A DNA stretch of 64,000 bases from Flavobacterium sp. HJJ (GCF_015351475.1 NZ_JADKPR010000004.1:124001-188000), one strand, 5' to 3'. Positions 17,662 to 26,888 are shown, counted from the first letter of the stretch. A program made the numbers and translations. Notes: generated by a model not told the origin, from the letters alone.

Positions 17662-17875
17662 AAGTTAGAAAATTTATTTTTTCGGTGCCGTAAACTCATC
17701 ATACAGCACAAGAAATCATCAATTCTTTTTAAAATATTTTTCCCCAGACACTAAACTCTCTTTCTTTTGAATTACTGTGCGGTTTAGAAGGCTGGCGGCC
17801 GACGGCAGTTCCTATTCCTGTCGGGTCTATGGAGTATCTCTTTTGTTTTTAAAGAAGAATTGATTTAGCGGTTAG
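17662..17875. other. Intergenic region between DUF2062 remnant and AraC-type gene
   Basis: No gene is seen. Near 17790-17825 there is a GC-richer patch (CTGGCGGCCGACGGCAG, then CCTGTCGGG) with partial inverted complementarity, in contrast with the AT-rich surroundings. It may be a fragment of a dispersed element. Confidence 0.35.
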
Positions 17876-18772
17876 TTATTCCACAGGAATGCAAAAATCA
17901 ACAATAGCTATTTTTTCAGGATGCTCATTAAAGTTGTTGTGATAGATTTCAAACGGATTTCGGTCTGCTTTCTTAAAACCATTTTCGTTCATCCAAATAA
18001 AAAGACCAGTCCAAGCTTTTTCAAATTCATGAATTCCAATTTCAAAATGCCCCACAATACATTTTCCTTTTTCGATTGCTGTCAATCCAATTTCGCCATC
18101 CGCTTTGATTTTTTCTTTTAAAATAAGACAGGCACTCATTCTGACTTTATTAGGATCGGTAATTTTAAAACTATCGTGATAAATAGTCAGCATTTTAGAA
18201 CCTTCTTTCAAAAGACCTTTAGGAATTGCCCATTTCATTAATCTGCCGTAAGCATTTCCTAATCCTTCGTGACCAATTTGAGTAATAAAAGCCAAATCCA
18301 GTTTTGGCATTTCTATAATTTCAATTTTTGCATTCATTTTAATCCAATTAATGTGGTTCATAATGCTGCAAATATATTCTTCAAACAATCCATTTTCTTG
18401 TCCATTCTTGCTTTCTGCTTCTCGGATCTTGCTAAATTTACTGCTAGATTTTCGAAAATCTGAAGGACTGATTCCGTAAAATTTTTTGAATGTTTTTGTA
18501 AATGAGGAATTGCTGTTGAATCCATACTGAAGCGAAAGTTCAGCTATGCTTACGTTTTTTTGATGCAAAAGTATCGATGCCGTTTTTTCAATTCTTTTTC
18601 GGGTGATGTATGCGTTTAAAGTTTCATTTGTTATCGCTTTAAAAATCCGATGAAAATGAAATGGAGAATAAGCTCCGGCGCTGGCAACAATTTCTAAAGA
18701 TAAATCTGAGTCCAGATTGTCATCTATGAACAGTAAAATGGTGTTTATCCTTTTTATATAATCTTCGTTCAT
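17876..18772 (-). CDS. AraC-type regulator with GyrI-like effector domain
   Basis: This 298-residue transcription factor has two AraC helix-turn-helix motifs in its first 110 residues (SLEIVASAGAYSPFHFHRIF, then ISPSDFR after a second helix pair). From about residue 145 it has a GyrI-like/BmrR-type ligand-binding domain, ending IAIVDFCIPVE. This arrangement resembles E. coli Rob and SbmC-linked regulators that respond to hydrophobic small molecules or drugs. No adjacent target gene on the same strand is evident. Confidence 0.9.
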   Translation of the reverse strand: MNEDYIKRINTILLFIDDNLDSDLSLEIVASAGAYSPFHFHRIFKAITNETLNAYITRKRIEKTASILLHQKNVSIAELSLQYGFNSNSSFTKTFKKFYGISPSDFRKSSSKFSKIREAESKNGQENGLFEEYICSIMNHINWIKMNAKIEIIEMPKLDLAFITQIGHEGLGNAYGRLMKWAIPKGLLKEGSKMLTIYHDSFKITDPNKVRMSACLILKEKIKADGEIGLTAIEKGKCIVGHFEIGIHEFEKAWTGLFIWMNENGFKKADRNPFEIYHNNFNEHPEKIAIVDFCIPVE

Positions 18773-18849
18773 TCTTTAATTTCTAAACTTTGATGTTATT
18801 TAAAGTAAAAACTAAATATCCTTAAAAAGACTTATATCGTCAAAGGCAT

Positions 18850-19605
18850 TTATTCGAATTTTTTCACTTCAAATGTTTCTCCATCAAAAACACCATAAGT
18901 AAAATAACTAATCCAATCACCCAGATTAACATATTCTGAGTTTTCACCTACTGTTTTAATCATTGGCAGATGGCGATGTCCAAAGATAAAATAATTATAA
19001 TGCTTAGTTTCTAATTTACGCTTCGCATAAAGTATAAGCCATTCATTTTCGTCACCAAGAAATTTGACATCAGCCTCGCCGGAAATCAGTTTGTTTTTCA
19101 CTGAAAGATATTGTGCCAATTTAACTCCAATATCCGGATGAAGCCAGCGATACAGCCATTTTGAAAATGGATTAGTGAATACCTTTTTCATTCGTTTGTA
19201 TCCTTTATCGCCAGGACCTTTTCCGTCGCCATGACCAATCAAAAAGGTTTTATTGTTAAAAGTAAATTCTTTATTATCGTGGTAAACAGGAATATTTAAC
19301 TCTGTTTCAAAATAATCAGACATCCATAAATCATGATTTCCTACAAAGAAATAAATCGGTATTCCGCTGTCACGGATTTCGGCCAGCTTGCCTAAAATAC
19401 GGACAAATCCTTTGGGAACGACAGTTTTATATTCGAACCAAAAATCAAATAAATCGCCCAGTAAAAAAATAGCTTCCGCATCTTTTTTTACTTCGTCTAG
19501 CCAAGCGACAAATTTTTGTTCTCTTGGAAAACTTAATTCAGGTGTTGGCGCACCAAAATGCTGATCGGATGCGAAGTAAATTTTTTTATTATTGGATAAC
19601 TGCAT
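18850..19605 (-). CDS. lpxH: UDP-2,3-diacylglucosamine diphosphatase
   Basis: LpxH hydrolyses UDP-2,3-diacylglucosamine to lipid X in lipid A synthesis at the inner face of the cytoplasmic membrane. The 251-residue metallophosphoesterase has all the metal motifs: SDQHFG at 13-18, GDLFDFW at 50-56, GNHD at 89-92, GHGDG near 124, and GHRH near 211. The long lid segment DKGYKRMKKVFTNPF matches LpxH rather than a general phosphoesterase. It lies 19 bp downstream of queD on the same strand. Confidence 0.93.
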   Translation of the reverse strand: MQLSNNKKIYFASDQHFGAPTPELSFPREQKFVAWLDEVKKDAEAIFLLGDLFDFWFEYKTVVPKGFVRILGKLAEIRDSGIPIYFFVGNHDLWMSDYFETELNIPVYHDNKEFTFNNKTFLIGHGDGKGPGDKGYKRMKKVFTNPFSKWLYRWLHPDIGVKLAQYLSVKNKLISGEADVKFLGDENEWLILYAKRKLETKHYNYFIFGHRHLPMIKTVGENSEYVNLGDWISYFTYGVFDGETFEVKKFE

Positions 19606-19624
19606 GAATTACTTTGTAGATAAA

Positions 19625-20077
19625 TTATTGATTGTCACTTGCAAACCATTCAGCAAAAGATGACTCGGTTTCCTGCAGTTTCAAAGAAAAAAGTTTAATA
19701 TTCGAAGGTAATCTTTTGATAATTCTTTGCGAAAAATCAACTACCATATTTTCACTTGTAGGCTGATAATCAACCAATATTACATGGTGACCGCGATCTT
19801 TTAATTCATTAGCCAATTCAATATGAGGAGTAGTTTCATTAAAAACAGTCGCATGATCAAACTGATCAACAATCTCTTCTTTTACTATCTTTTTTAAATC
19901 CGAAAAATCAATGACCATACCAAACTTTACGTTATTACGATCAGTAATTGGTTTTCCAATAACGGTAACAGATAATTTATAACTATGGCCATGCACATTT
20001 TTACACTTCCCGTCGTAACCATACAAAGCGTGGCCGGTTTCAAAATTAAATTGTTTGGTGATTCTGATATTGCTCAT
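19625..20077 (-). CDS. queD: 6-carboxytetrahydropterin synthase (QueD/PTPS family)
   Basis: This 150-residue enzyme converts dihydroneopterin triphosphate to 6-carboxy-tetrahydropterin in queuosine (or related pterin) synthesis. The zinc ligands are His16 in TGHALYG and His29 and His31 in NVHGHSYKL. The catalytic cysteine is Cys25 in GKCKNVHG. The C-terminal glutamate lies in LQETESSFAEW. It shares a transcript with lpxH; the pairing has no obvious pathway logic. Confidence 0.9.
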   Translation of the reverse strand: MSNIRITKQFNFETGHALYGYDGKCKNVHGHSYKLSVTVIGKPITDRNNVKFGMVIDFSDLKKIVKEEIVDQFDHATVFNETTPHIELANELKDRGHHVILVDYQPTSENMVVDFSQRIIKRLPSNIKLFSLKLQETESSFAEWFASDNQ

Positions 20078-20157
20078 TGAAGTTGTATTTTGGGTGCAAA
20101 TTTAATGAATTCACACGAGAAATGGTCATTAAAAAGAGGGTTTCAGTCACTACAAAT

Positions 20158-20275
20158 CCATAGGCCCTGATCGAAACTCCATCCTTTTTATAAAGCAATT
20201 TTTCTTTCCTTTATAAAAAGATACAGCGGAAAGCAGGAAATCGAAGATTCAACAAAGTTAAACAGCTCCTAATAA
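20158..20275 (+). ncRNA. flavo-1-like structured element, copy 1
   Basis: The sequence has an AGGCCCTGATCGAAACTCC start, a stem of roughly TCCTTTTTATAAAG (near 20183-20195) with CTTTATAAAAAGATAC (20209-20224), then AGCGGAAAGCAGGAAA and an AGCTCCTAAT end. This ordered set of blocks recurs in flavobacterial spacers and recalls the Rfam flavo-1 motif. A second copy lies at 56987-57075 on the other strand. The function is unknown. It sits between queD and the Ig-like lipoprotein gene. Confidence 0.6.
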
Positions 20276-20340
20276 TTTGCAAAATATTTCGATTACAGTA
20301 AATATAATTGTTATTTTGTAAAATAAAATTTTAGCACATT

Positions 20341-22020
20341 ATGTTCAAAAAACATTTTAAATATATTCCTTTTTTGCTTCTGATTTTTTTTATAAGCTGT
20401 GCCAAAAGAGGTTCTATTACCGGCGGCGCGAAAGACACCATTGCACCTACTTTGAAATCCAGTTACCCCGAAAATTATTCTATTAAATTTACCGGGAATA
20501 AAATCAAACTTACTTTTGACGAAAATATCAAACTTAAAAATTTAAATAAGCAATTGATTGTTTCGCCTCCTATGAAAAATGAATTACTTGTTCTTCCTAC
20601 GACGGCCTCGAAAACATTAACAATTACTATTAATGATACTTTGGCACCAGATACTACTTACAGCATGAATTTTGGCCAAAGTATTGCCGATAACAACGAG
20701 GGCAATCCCTACAACCAGTTTAAATATGTGTTTTCGACGGGAAATTATATTGATTCACTAGCTCTTGGCGGGAGAGTAAAAGATGCTCATGAGAAAGAAG
20801 TGGCTTCGTTTGTTTCTATTATGCTTTATGAAGCAAACGAAAAATTTAATGATTCGACTATTTACAAAGAAAATCCGCGTTACATTACCAATACTTTGGA
20901 TAGTTTAAAAACGTTCCGATTGGAGAACTTAAAAGCTGGAAAATACTTTCTGGTTGCACTTAAAGACAATAACAGCAATAATAAATTCAATCCAAAATCG
21001 GATTTAATTGGGTTTAACAAAGGCATTGTAACGATTCCAAATGACACCGTTTTTGAGTTGGAATTATTTAAAATGACATTACCATTTAAAGCAATTAGAC
21101 CCACTCAGGCATCTGGAAACCGATTAATAGTAGGTTATGAAGGAAGTTCTGGAAAGAATAGTGAACTGGCAAAACTAACTTTGAAAAATCATAACGAAAT
21201 AGTGCCGGCTATTATTACTAAAATGGGTAAGAAAGACTCTCTGCAGGTTTGGTATAAACCGCTGAAGACTGATTCTCTCTCAATGCATATCGAAAAAGGT
21301 AAATACTCGAAAGACTTCTCTTTTAAAATTAAAAAACAAAAAAACGACACGTTGAGCATCAAAGCCCTGCAAGCTGGTTCACTTAATTTTAGAGACCGAT
21401 TTACATTGGAATCCAGTCTTCCTCTTATTAATTTTGACAAATCTAAAATGACGCTTACAGACAAAGATTCAGCTGCTGTGCCTTTTACTACAGCTTATGA
21501 TGAGTTTAACCAGCAGTTATATGTTGATTTTAAAATCGATGAAGCGCAGAAATATAATTTTAAGATGATGCCGGGCGCTGTTACCGATTTTTTTGAAAAA
21601 AAGAATGACACTTTAGATTTTAAAACAGAGACTCGAAATTTTGCTGATTACGGAAACATCATTCTTTCTTTAAAAAATGTAAATCGCTTTCCGGTTATTA
21701 TCGAACTGACCAATGATAAAGGAGATATTATAAAAGCAAGCCAATATACTGAAGGAAAAACCGAACTTGAATTTAATTTGCTAGAACCCGGCGTATATGG
21801 TGTTAGGGCAATTTATGATGACAATAAAAATAAGGAATGGGATACCGGAGATTATCTTGAAAAACGACAAGCCGAAGAAGTTGTTTATTCTAAGGATATA
21901 GAACTTCATGCTAATTTTGATCAGCAGGAAACCTTCGACTTAAGTATTCCGTATACTCCAGAACCCAAAAAGAAGAAACCTAAAGACGCTGACAAGAAGA
22001 AAAAGAAATCAGCTTTTTAG
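20341..22020 (+). CDS. Lipoprotein with Ig-like (Big_5) domain
   Basis: This 559-residue protein has a lipobox FISC (Cys20) followed by the conserved start AKRGSITGGAKDTIAPTL. An Ig-like Big_5 domain spans about residues 35-135 (LTFDENIKLKN, then TYSMNFGQSI, then FSTG). The remainder is beta-rich, and the tail is strongly lysine-rich (EPKKKKPKDADKKKKKSAF). The family is widespread in Bacteroidota and annotated only as Ig-like domain lipoprotein. It is probably outer-membrane anchored. Its last 12 bases overlap the convergent amidase gene. Confidence 0.85.
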   Translation: MFKKHFKYIPFLLLIFFISCAKRGSITGGAKDTIAPTLKSSYPENYSIKFTGNKIKLTFDENIKLKNLNKQLIVSPPMKNELLVLPTTASKTLTITINDTLAPDTTYSMNFGQSIADNNEGNPYNQFKYVFSTGNYIDSLALGGRVKDAHEKEVASFVSIMLYEANEKFNDSTIYKENPRYITNTLDSLKTFRLENLKAGKYFLVALKDNNSNNKFNPKSDLIGFNKGIVTIPNDTVFELELFKMTLPFKAIRPTQASGNRLIVGYEGSSGKNSELAKLTLKNHNEIVPAIITKMGKKDSLQVWYKPLKTDSLSMHIEKGKYSKDFSFKIKKQKNDTLSIKALQAGSLNFRDRFTLESSLPLINFDKSKMTLTDKDSAAVPFTTAYDEFNQQLYVDFKIDEAQKYNFKMMPGAVTDFFEKKNDTLDFKTETRNFADYGNIILSLKNVNRFPVIIELTNDKGDIIKASQYTEGKTELEFNLLEPGVYGVRAIYDDNKNKEWDTGDYLEKRQAEEVVYSKDIELHANFDQQETFDLSIPYTPEPKKKKPKDADKKKKKSAF

Positions 22021-22794
22021 CGTGAAAGCATCACGGTCATTTAAAAAATTGAATTTTTTTCTGGCCAGAAGCAGTTCAGCTTTATTCAATTCGAGTTTAA
22101 AAACGCCTTCATTCTCTACAGGTTCTAAAATATAATTTCCCAAGAAATCAACCGCTTGGGAATGTCCGTTGTGTACAAATTTATTATCATCTTCCCCAAC
22201 CCTATTAACTCCAATAGTATAACTCACATTTTCTATGGCTCGTGCTTTGAGTAAAGAATCCCAGGCATTTATCCTTATTTTTGGCCAATTGGCAACATAA
22301 ATTAACAAATCATATTCTTCGACATTTCGGGCAAAAACTGGGAATCGTAAATCATAGCAGATTAACGGACAGATTTTCCAGCCTTTATATTCAACAATTA
22401 ATTTTTTATTGCCTGCAGTGTAGATTTCGTCTTCACCTGCCAGTGTAAATAAATGCCTTTTATCATAAAACTGGATTTCACCAGATGGAAAAACAAACAA
22501 CAATCGGTTATAGAAATTATCGTTTTCTTTGATGACTAAACTTCCCGTAATCGCTGATTTTTTGGCTTTCGCCAATGATTGTAACCACAAAACCGTTTCA
22601 CCCTGCATGGTTTCGGCAACTGCTGATGGATTCATCGTGAAACCCGTCGAGAACATTTCAGGAAGTACAATCAAATCTACTGTTTCATCAATAGCATTGA
22701 TTTTTTTTTCGAAATGATTTCGATTGGCTTGGGGATTCTCCCAAACTAATGCAGATTGCAGGATAGCTGTTTTCAACTTTAGGATTTTATTCAA
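22009..22794 (-). CDS. Nitrilase-family hydrolase, omega-amidase-like
   Basis: This 261-residue enzyme has the Glu-Lys-Cys triad of the nitrilase superfamily: Glu46 in LPEMFSTGF, Lys in YDKRHLF, and Cys in LICYDLRFP. The FSTGF and DLRFPVFARN signatures match YafV/Nit2-type omega-amidases, which hydrolyse alpha-ketoglutaramate or alpha-ketosuccinamate formed by transaminases. The exact substrate is inferred from the subfamily. Its 3' end overlaps the convergent Ig-like lipoprotein gene by 12 bases. Confidence 0.88.
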   Translation of the reverse strand: MNKILKLKTAILQSALVWENPQANRNHFEKKINAIDETVDLIVLPEMFSTGFTMNPSAVAETMQGETVLWLQSLAKAKKSAITGSLVIKENDNFYNRLLFVFPSGEIQFYDKRHLFTLAGEDEIYTAGNKKLIVEYKGWKICPLICYDLRFPVFARNVEEYDLLIYVANWPKIRINAWDSLLKARAIENVSYTIGVNRVGEDDNKFVHNGHSQAVDFLGNYILEPVENEGVFKLELNKAELLLARKKFNFLNDRDAFTLKS

Positions 22795-22855
22795 AGATAA
22801 AAAACACTTTTCATTTATCTCTCAACCCAAATTTTTTTTTGATTCGCAGCTACTA

Positions 22856-22897
22856 TCAGGGAAAACCCCTAGATGAAAAAATCAATAATTACCCTGA
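22856..22897. promoter_or_regulatory. Candidate operator upstream of the CDCL cluster
   Basis: TCAGGG (22856-22861) and CCCTGA (22892-22897) form an inverted pair about 95 bp before the first gene of the cluster. TACTA (22851-22855) and TAGTA (22914-22918) form a second, outer inverted pair. It is a plausible target for the LuxR-type regulator encoded at the end of the cluster; that link is inference. Confidence 0.35.
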
Positions 22898-22991
22898 CAA
22901 TTAAATTATTAAGTAGTACTAGCTTGCCATGGTAAATAAGAATTTATTAATTCTCTTTTTTCAAAACAGTATCAACAAAAAAATGTACACA

Positions 22992-24137
22992 ATGAAAACA
23001 AAATTTAAAACAATCTTCTTTATTCTAATAGCTTTCCCTTTTATACTAATCTCCTGCTCAAGTGATGACGATTCTACTCCTTCAAATTCAAAAGCAACAG
23101 ATGTTTACATCGTAGGCATTACTCGAAATAGTGCCAACAAAGCCATTCCAACCATCTGGAAAAATGGAGTCCCAACAATCTTGCCCTCAGATACAAACAT
23201 CAATACTACGGGCTTTAAAATAGCTGTAAGCGGAAATGATGTTTATGCCATAAACGGAAACTTTGACGAAACAAATGCTATTATATTGTGGAAAAACGGA
23301 ATCTCAAGTGTTGTGGCACAAAATGCCATTGCCGAAGATTTAATAGTCGAAAACGGTGATGTTTATATCTTAGGCAGAATCGGTAATTCTTTCAGATATT
23401 GGAAAAACGGAGTAGAGACTATACTTACTAATGGGCTAAGTAACAACTTTGTTAGTGATATGGTAGTCATCAATGGTGATGTTCATATTACAGGCTCTGA
23501 AAATAATGGAGCTAAAAACGTGGTAAAATATTGGAAAAATGGAGCCGCAACCACTGTCTCAAATCCTAATCTAAGAGCTTTTGCCAATGGAATTGATGTA
23601 AATGGAACCGATGTTGCCATTCTGTTTCGCGAATTGACCGCTGAAAACACCTATACTCTAAAAGTTTGGAAAAACGGAACCATTACTACTCTTGAATCTG
23701 GAATACATAATGATTTTAGTATTGGACGAGGAAAAATAGTAACTAGAACAAATACCATTTTTGCCACAGCGCATTTAGCTGTTAATAATGAAAACAGCAA
23801 AATTGGGTTTTGGAAAAATGGTTTAAAAACAAATTTAACCTCAGGAATCACTTCTTCCTCACCCCTTGACATGGAAGTTATAGGGGATGATGTCCACATT
23901 ATTGGTATCGAAAGAAATCCTGGCACAAATGGAAGGTCAGTGTTGAAATACTGGAAAAACAGTCAAGAAACTGTTTTAACATCTGATGCTGATGGCAATA
24001 TCTTCAATCCTGCTATGGCCATTTCTAAAAATGGCGATGTACATATTACAGGTAAAAACAAATATTTTCTGAATAACACCCCAACAATCCTGCCTGGAAC
24101 TAATCCTGAAGCCTTTGATGTTTTTGTAGTGAATTAA
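22992..24137 (+). CDS. Surface lipoprotein with WKNG repeats
   Basis: This 381-residue protein starts at the ATG 22992-22994, chosen because it gives a clean signal peptide ending LISC (Cys22). ATGs at 22929 and 22983 would add an unnatural leader. CSSDDDS after the lipobox matches the S-(D/E)3-like surface-export signal of flavobacterial lipoproteins, so it is probably exposed on the cell surface. The mature part consists of about seven repeats of roughly 45-50 residues, each with a W-K-N-G block (IWKNGVPTIL, LWKNGISSVV, YWKNGVETIL, YWKNGAATTV, VWKNGTITTL, FWKNGLKTNL, YWKNSQETVL) alternating with GDVYI-type strands. A seven-bladed beta-propeller is the natural reading. The function is unknown. 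It opens the cluster that leads to the cytolysin-like gene. Confidence 0.82.
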   Translation: MKTKFKTIFFILIAFPFILISCSSDDDSTPSNSKATDVYIVGITRNSANKAIPTIWKNGVPTILPSDTNINTTGFKIAVSGNDVYAINGNFDETNAIILWKNGISSVVAQNAIAEDLIVENGDVYILGRIGNSFRYWKNGVETILTNGLSNNFVSDMVVINGDVHITGSENNGAKNVVKYWKNGAATTVSNPNLRAFANGIDVNGTDVAILFRELTAENTYTLKVWKNGTITTLESGIHNDFSIGRGKIVTRTNTIFATAHLAVNNENSKIGFWKNGLKTNLTSGITSSSPLDMEVIGDDVHIIGIERNPGTNGRSVLKYWKNSQETVLTSDADGNIFNPAMAISKNGDVHITGKNKYFLNNTPTILPGTNPEAFDVFVVN

Positions 24138-24188
24138 AAACATAAGGAAAAACATCCTCTTCTAGCTGTAAATTAATAAAAGTAACTT

Positions 24189-25016
24189 ATGAAAACTACA
24201 ACTATACAACCCTTTTTTCTTTGTATTGTATTCTTGTTTTTATCGGCTTGTAATGAAACCAATTCGCAAAACAAGAAATCCAAACCATTGACCCAAACCA
24301 AAAAAACAATGGCAGCCAGCGGTTTATTTACAGGAAACTATGCAGCCTCCTATGAAAACGCAGCTATCTCGGCAGAAATGACAGAAAATCAAAATGTTGT
24401 GCGAGGGTTTTTTTATATGGATGGTGTAAAAAATGAAATGATTGCCATAAGTGATCGCAATACTATGAAAGGAAAACTGAAGGACAAAAGCAAAAACATT
24501 CATTATGATTTTTCGGCAGTATTAAAAGATAGTGTGCTTCATTTTTCCATCACTTTCCCAGAATTAAACAATCAAGTTATTGCTCTTATTTTAACCAAGC
24601 AAAGCAGTTTAACTACGATAGAAAATGCACCAATTTCAAATTCTAAACCGAGTGCTACAATTAATTCAAAAACAAAAGACAGACGGCTTATTGGTACTTG
24701 GCGCTATACCGAGGTGCTAAGCAGTGGCGGTTATGGCAGTAATTATACTTCATTAGCAACGGATTACTTTATACAATTCAAGCCCAATGGCGAATGTCTA
24801 TCTTGGACAGGAAGTAGTGCCGGAGGCTCAAGCGATGCCACTATAGAAAGCAGAGGCACTGGTAATGTAACCAAAGAAGGATGGTATACAGAAGGTAAGA
24901 ATGTGATTTTTTATGACCTAAATACCAATGAGGAAACAAGCATTCCTTTCCTGGCAGACGAAAACAGATTCCTGCTCAAAGGAGGAAGCACAAAAATATA
25001 CCAACGCGTAAATTAA
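24189..25016 (+). CDS. Lipoprotein with C-terminal lipocalin-like domain
   Basis: This 275-residue protein has a lipobox LSAC (Cys21). Residues about 45-145 form one beta-rich domain. From about 160 a second domain begins RLIGTWRYTEVLSSGGYGS and ends LLKGGSTKIYQRV, a pattern typical of lipocalin-like families in which GTW opens the barrel. The homology is weak by eye. The cysteine is followed by NETNSQNKK, which is not acidic. It lies 51 bp after the WKNG protein and 15 bp before the cytolysin-like gene, so it is probably in the same operon. Confidence 0.75.
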   Translation: MKTTTIQPFFLCIVFLFLSACNETNSQNKKSKPLTQTKKTMAASGLFTGNYAASYENAAISAEMTENQNVVRGFFYMDGVKNEMIAISDRNTMKGKLKDKSKNIHYDFSAVLKDSVLHFSITFPELNNQVIALILTKQSSLTTIENAPISNSKPSATINSKTKDRRLIGTWRYTEVLSSGGYGSNYTSLATDYFIQFKPNGECLSWTGSSAGGSSDATIESRGTGNVTKEGWYTEGKNVIFYDLNTNEETSIPFLADENRFLLKGGSTKIYQRVN

Positions 25017-25031
25017 TTTAAAAAAAACATT

Positions 25032-26888
25032 ATGAAAAATTTAAACCAACTCACAATCACAATTTTATTTGTAATAATTGGAATACCTATTTGTATAGCA
25101 CAGCCAATATCTCCAAAAAATCAAAAATATTTAATCTTTAAGAAAAACCAACTCAATAAATCCAAATTAACCAAACCGCTTATTAACAAATCAATTAGTT
25201 TATCTAATAACGCCACTGAAGTAGTTGATTTGTCCAACTTTGCTAAATTTCCAGAAGAAAAAAAACAGGTATTCACAGCAAAATTAATAAACGGAAATTG
25301 CAGTGCTTTACCAGTAAATTACAAATCATCACAGCAAGAAATAGGATTGTTTTTCCCTCCTACCGGCTATTCTCAGTCTATTTATCCGGGTGCTATATAT
25401 CGATTTAGCACACTAAAAAATTTGGCTCCAACTCCATACACACGTTTTACAAGAAGGAGTGCAATGAACTTGAATACTGACATCTTTGATCCCAATATAA
25501 TTGAAAGTAATGCTAGTGAAACTATAAGCCAATTTGATTATGGAACTATCAGTAACAAATGGAAAAATATGTTGGCTAAGTACATTAATGGGGTCACTCC
25601 TGCCAATGTCGTCACAGAGATTTCATTAATAGAATCCAGTAAACAATTAAACAGTTTGCTAAATACGGCTTCGAGTGTGGATGTTGGTGCAAAATTGCAA
25701 GTTCCATTACCGAATATTCCTGTATCCGTAAGTGCCTCTAATACCGTTTCGGTTCAAAATACTACAACCCAAAATAATTCTTCTACACTTGAAAAAAACA
25801 GCGTGATTATTAAAATAAAACAAGTATTTTATTCTTCATCTGTATCTTATATCGATTCAGGCGATATTAGTGTATTTCCTGGTGTAAATCCAGCAGAATT
25901 AGAAGAAGATTTGGTTTATATAAAAAGTGTGGACTACGGCCAGGAATTTTACATTGTTGTAACTTCTGATTATTCTAAAGAAAGTATTTTGAATGCAGTT
26001 ATGGATAAAGTATCAACCAAATCAGAATTAGGTGCCTCTGTAACAGGAATTCCTGTATCTGGAAGTGTGAATGTTGGGACATCAAATGAAACAAAAAGTA
26101 GTACCGAAAGTATTTTAAGTTCAGGGTCAACAACTGTAAAAACCTTTCAATATGGTGGAGCACCTATTGATTTAGGTCAAAAACTGGAAGACGTACTAAA
26201 TAATTTGAAAAGTAAACTTGACCTTAAATTTAGCAAAACAAATATTGGAGCTCCTTTGAGCTATACACTATGTTTTGTAAAAGACCATACACCAGTATGG
26301 ATTAATACGGATTTGAGTTATGCCACAACAAATTGCGGAATCAGTTTAGCCAACAGACTTTATGAAGTAAAGCTTATTTTGGAAAAATTAAATGCAAAAA
26401 AAGTAGTTGACAATGACAATACCGAAGATTTATACGGAAATTTAAAATTAGATTCTTTCAAAACAAATGGAATAACAAAAATTACGAATTATACATTTTG
26501 GGAAAGAAAAGGAGAAACCTATGACACCAATTCAGCAAAAGGAGTAACATCTGCATATAATGGAACGGATACTAAAATAAATTCATCAAAGGTTTTGCTT
26601 TCTAATTGTACCAATGGCGATTTATTAGCAAGTAGCATTTTCATAGAAGGACAGTTATATGACAAAGACCTGATGAATCCGAAATATGTTTGTAAAGAAT
26701 GTAATGGAGGACCAAGAGAAATTAATCTTAGTGCTTATGCCAACCAAATAAATGCATTACTACCAAATGAAACCAAAAAGTTAAAAATAGGTGATGACTC
26801 CTTTTTTGAATTGAATTTTTTCGAAAACGGAGATAAAAATAGTTCGCATATTAAAACCTATTGGTCAATTGAGGTCACTGCAAAATAA
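25032..26888 (+). CDS. Cholesterol-dependent-cytolysin-like (CDCL) pore-forming protein
   Basis: This 618-residue secreted protein has a signal peptide cut near AQ23-24. Its core matches the thiol-activated cytolysin fold. IYPGAIYRFS is near 117-126. A KIKQVFYSSSVSY strand at 261-273 leads into VYIKSVDYGQEFYI at 295-308, which corresponds to the VSSVAYGR-I-Y segment of the toxins. A YGG turn is at 374-376, and PLSYTLCFVKDHTPVW is at 408-423. Two Ser/Asn/Val-rich stretches, about 205-255 and 325-370, are positioned like the two transmembrane hairpins. The undecapeptide loop (ECTGLAWEWWR) of true cytolysins is absent, and residues 430-618 form a different C-terminal part with a CKEC motif. This fits the CDCL proteins described in Elizabethkingia and other Bacteroidota. 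Pore formation is inferred. Confidence 0.85.
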   Translation: MKNLNQLTITILFVIIGIPICIAQPISPKNQKYLIFKKNQLNKSKLTKPLINKSISLSNNATEVVDLSNFAKFPEEKKQVFTAKLINGNCSALPVNYKSSQQEIGLFFPPTGYSQSIYPGAIYRFSTLKNLAPTPYTRFTRRSAMNLNTDIFDPNIIESNASETISQFDYGTISNKWKNMLAKYINGVTPANVVTEISLIESSKQLNSLLNTASSVDVGAKLQVPLPNIPVSVSASNTVSVQNTTTQNNSSTLEKNSVIIKIKQVFYSSSVSYIDSGDISVFPGVNPAELEEDLVYIKSVDYGQEFYIVVTSDYSKESILNAVMDKVSTKSELGASVTGIPVSGSVNVGTSNETKSSTESILSSGSTTVKTFQYGGAPIDLGQKLEDVLNNLKSKLDLKFSKTNIGAPLSYTLCFVKDHTPVWINTDLSYATTNCGISLANRLYEVKLILEKLNAKKVVDNDNTEDLYGNLKLDSFKTNGITKITNYTFWERKGETYDTNSAKGVTSAYNGTDTKINSSKVLLSNCTNGDLLASSIFIEGQLYDKDLMNPKYVCKECNGGPREINLSAYANQINALLPNETKKLKIGDDSFFELNFFENGDKNSSHIKTYWSIEVTAK

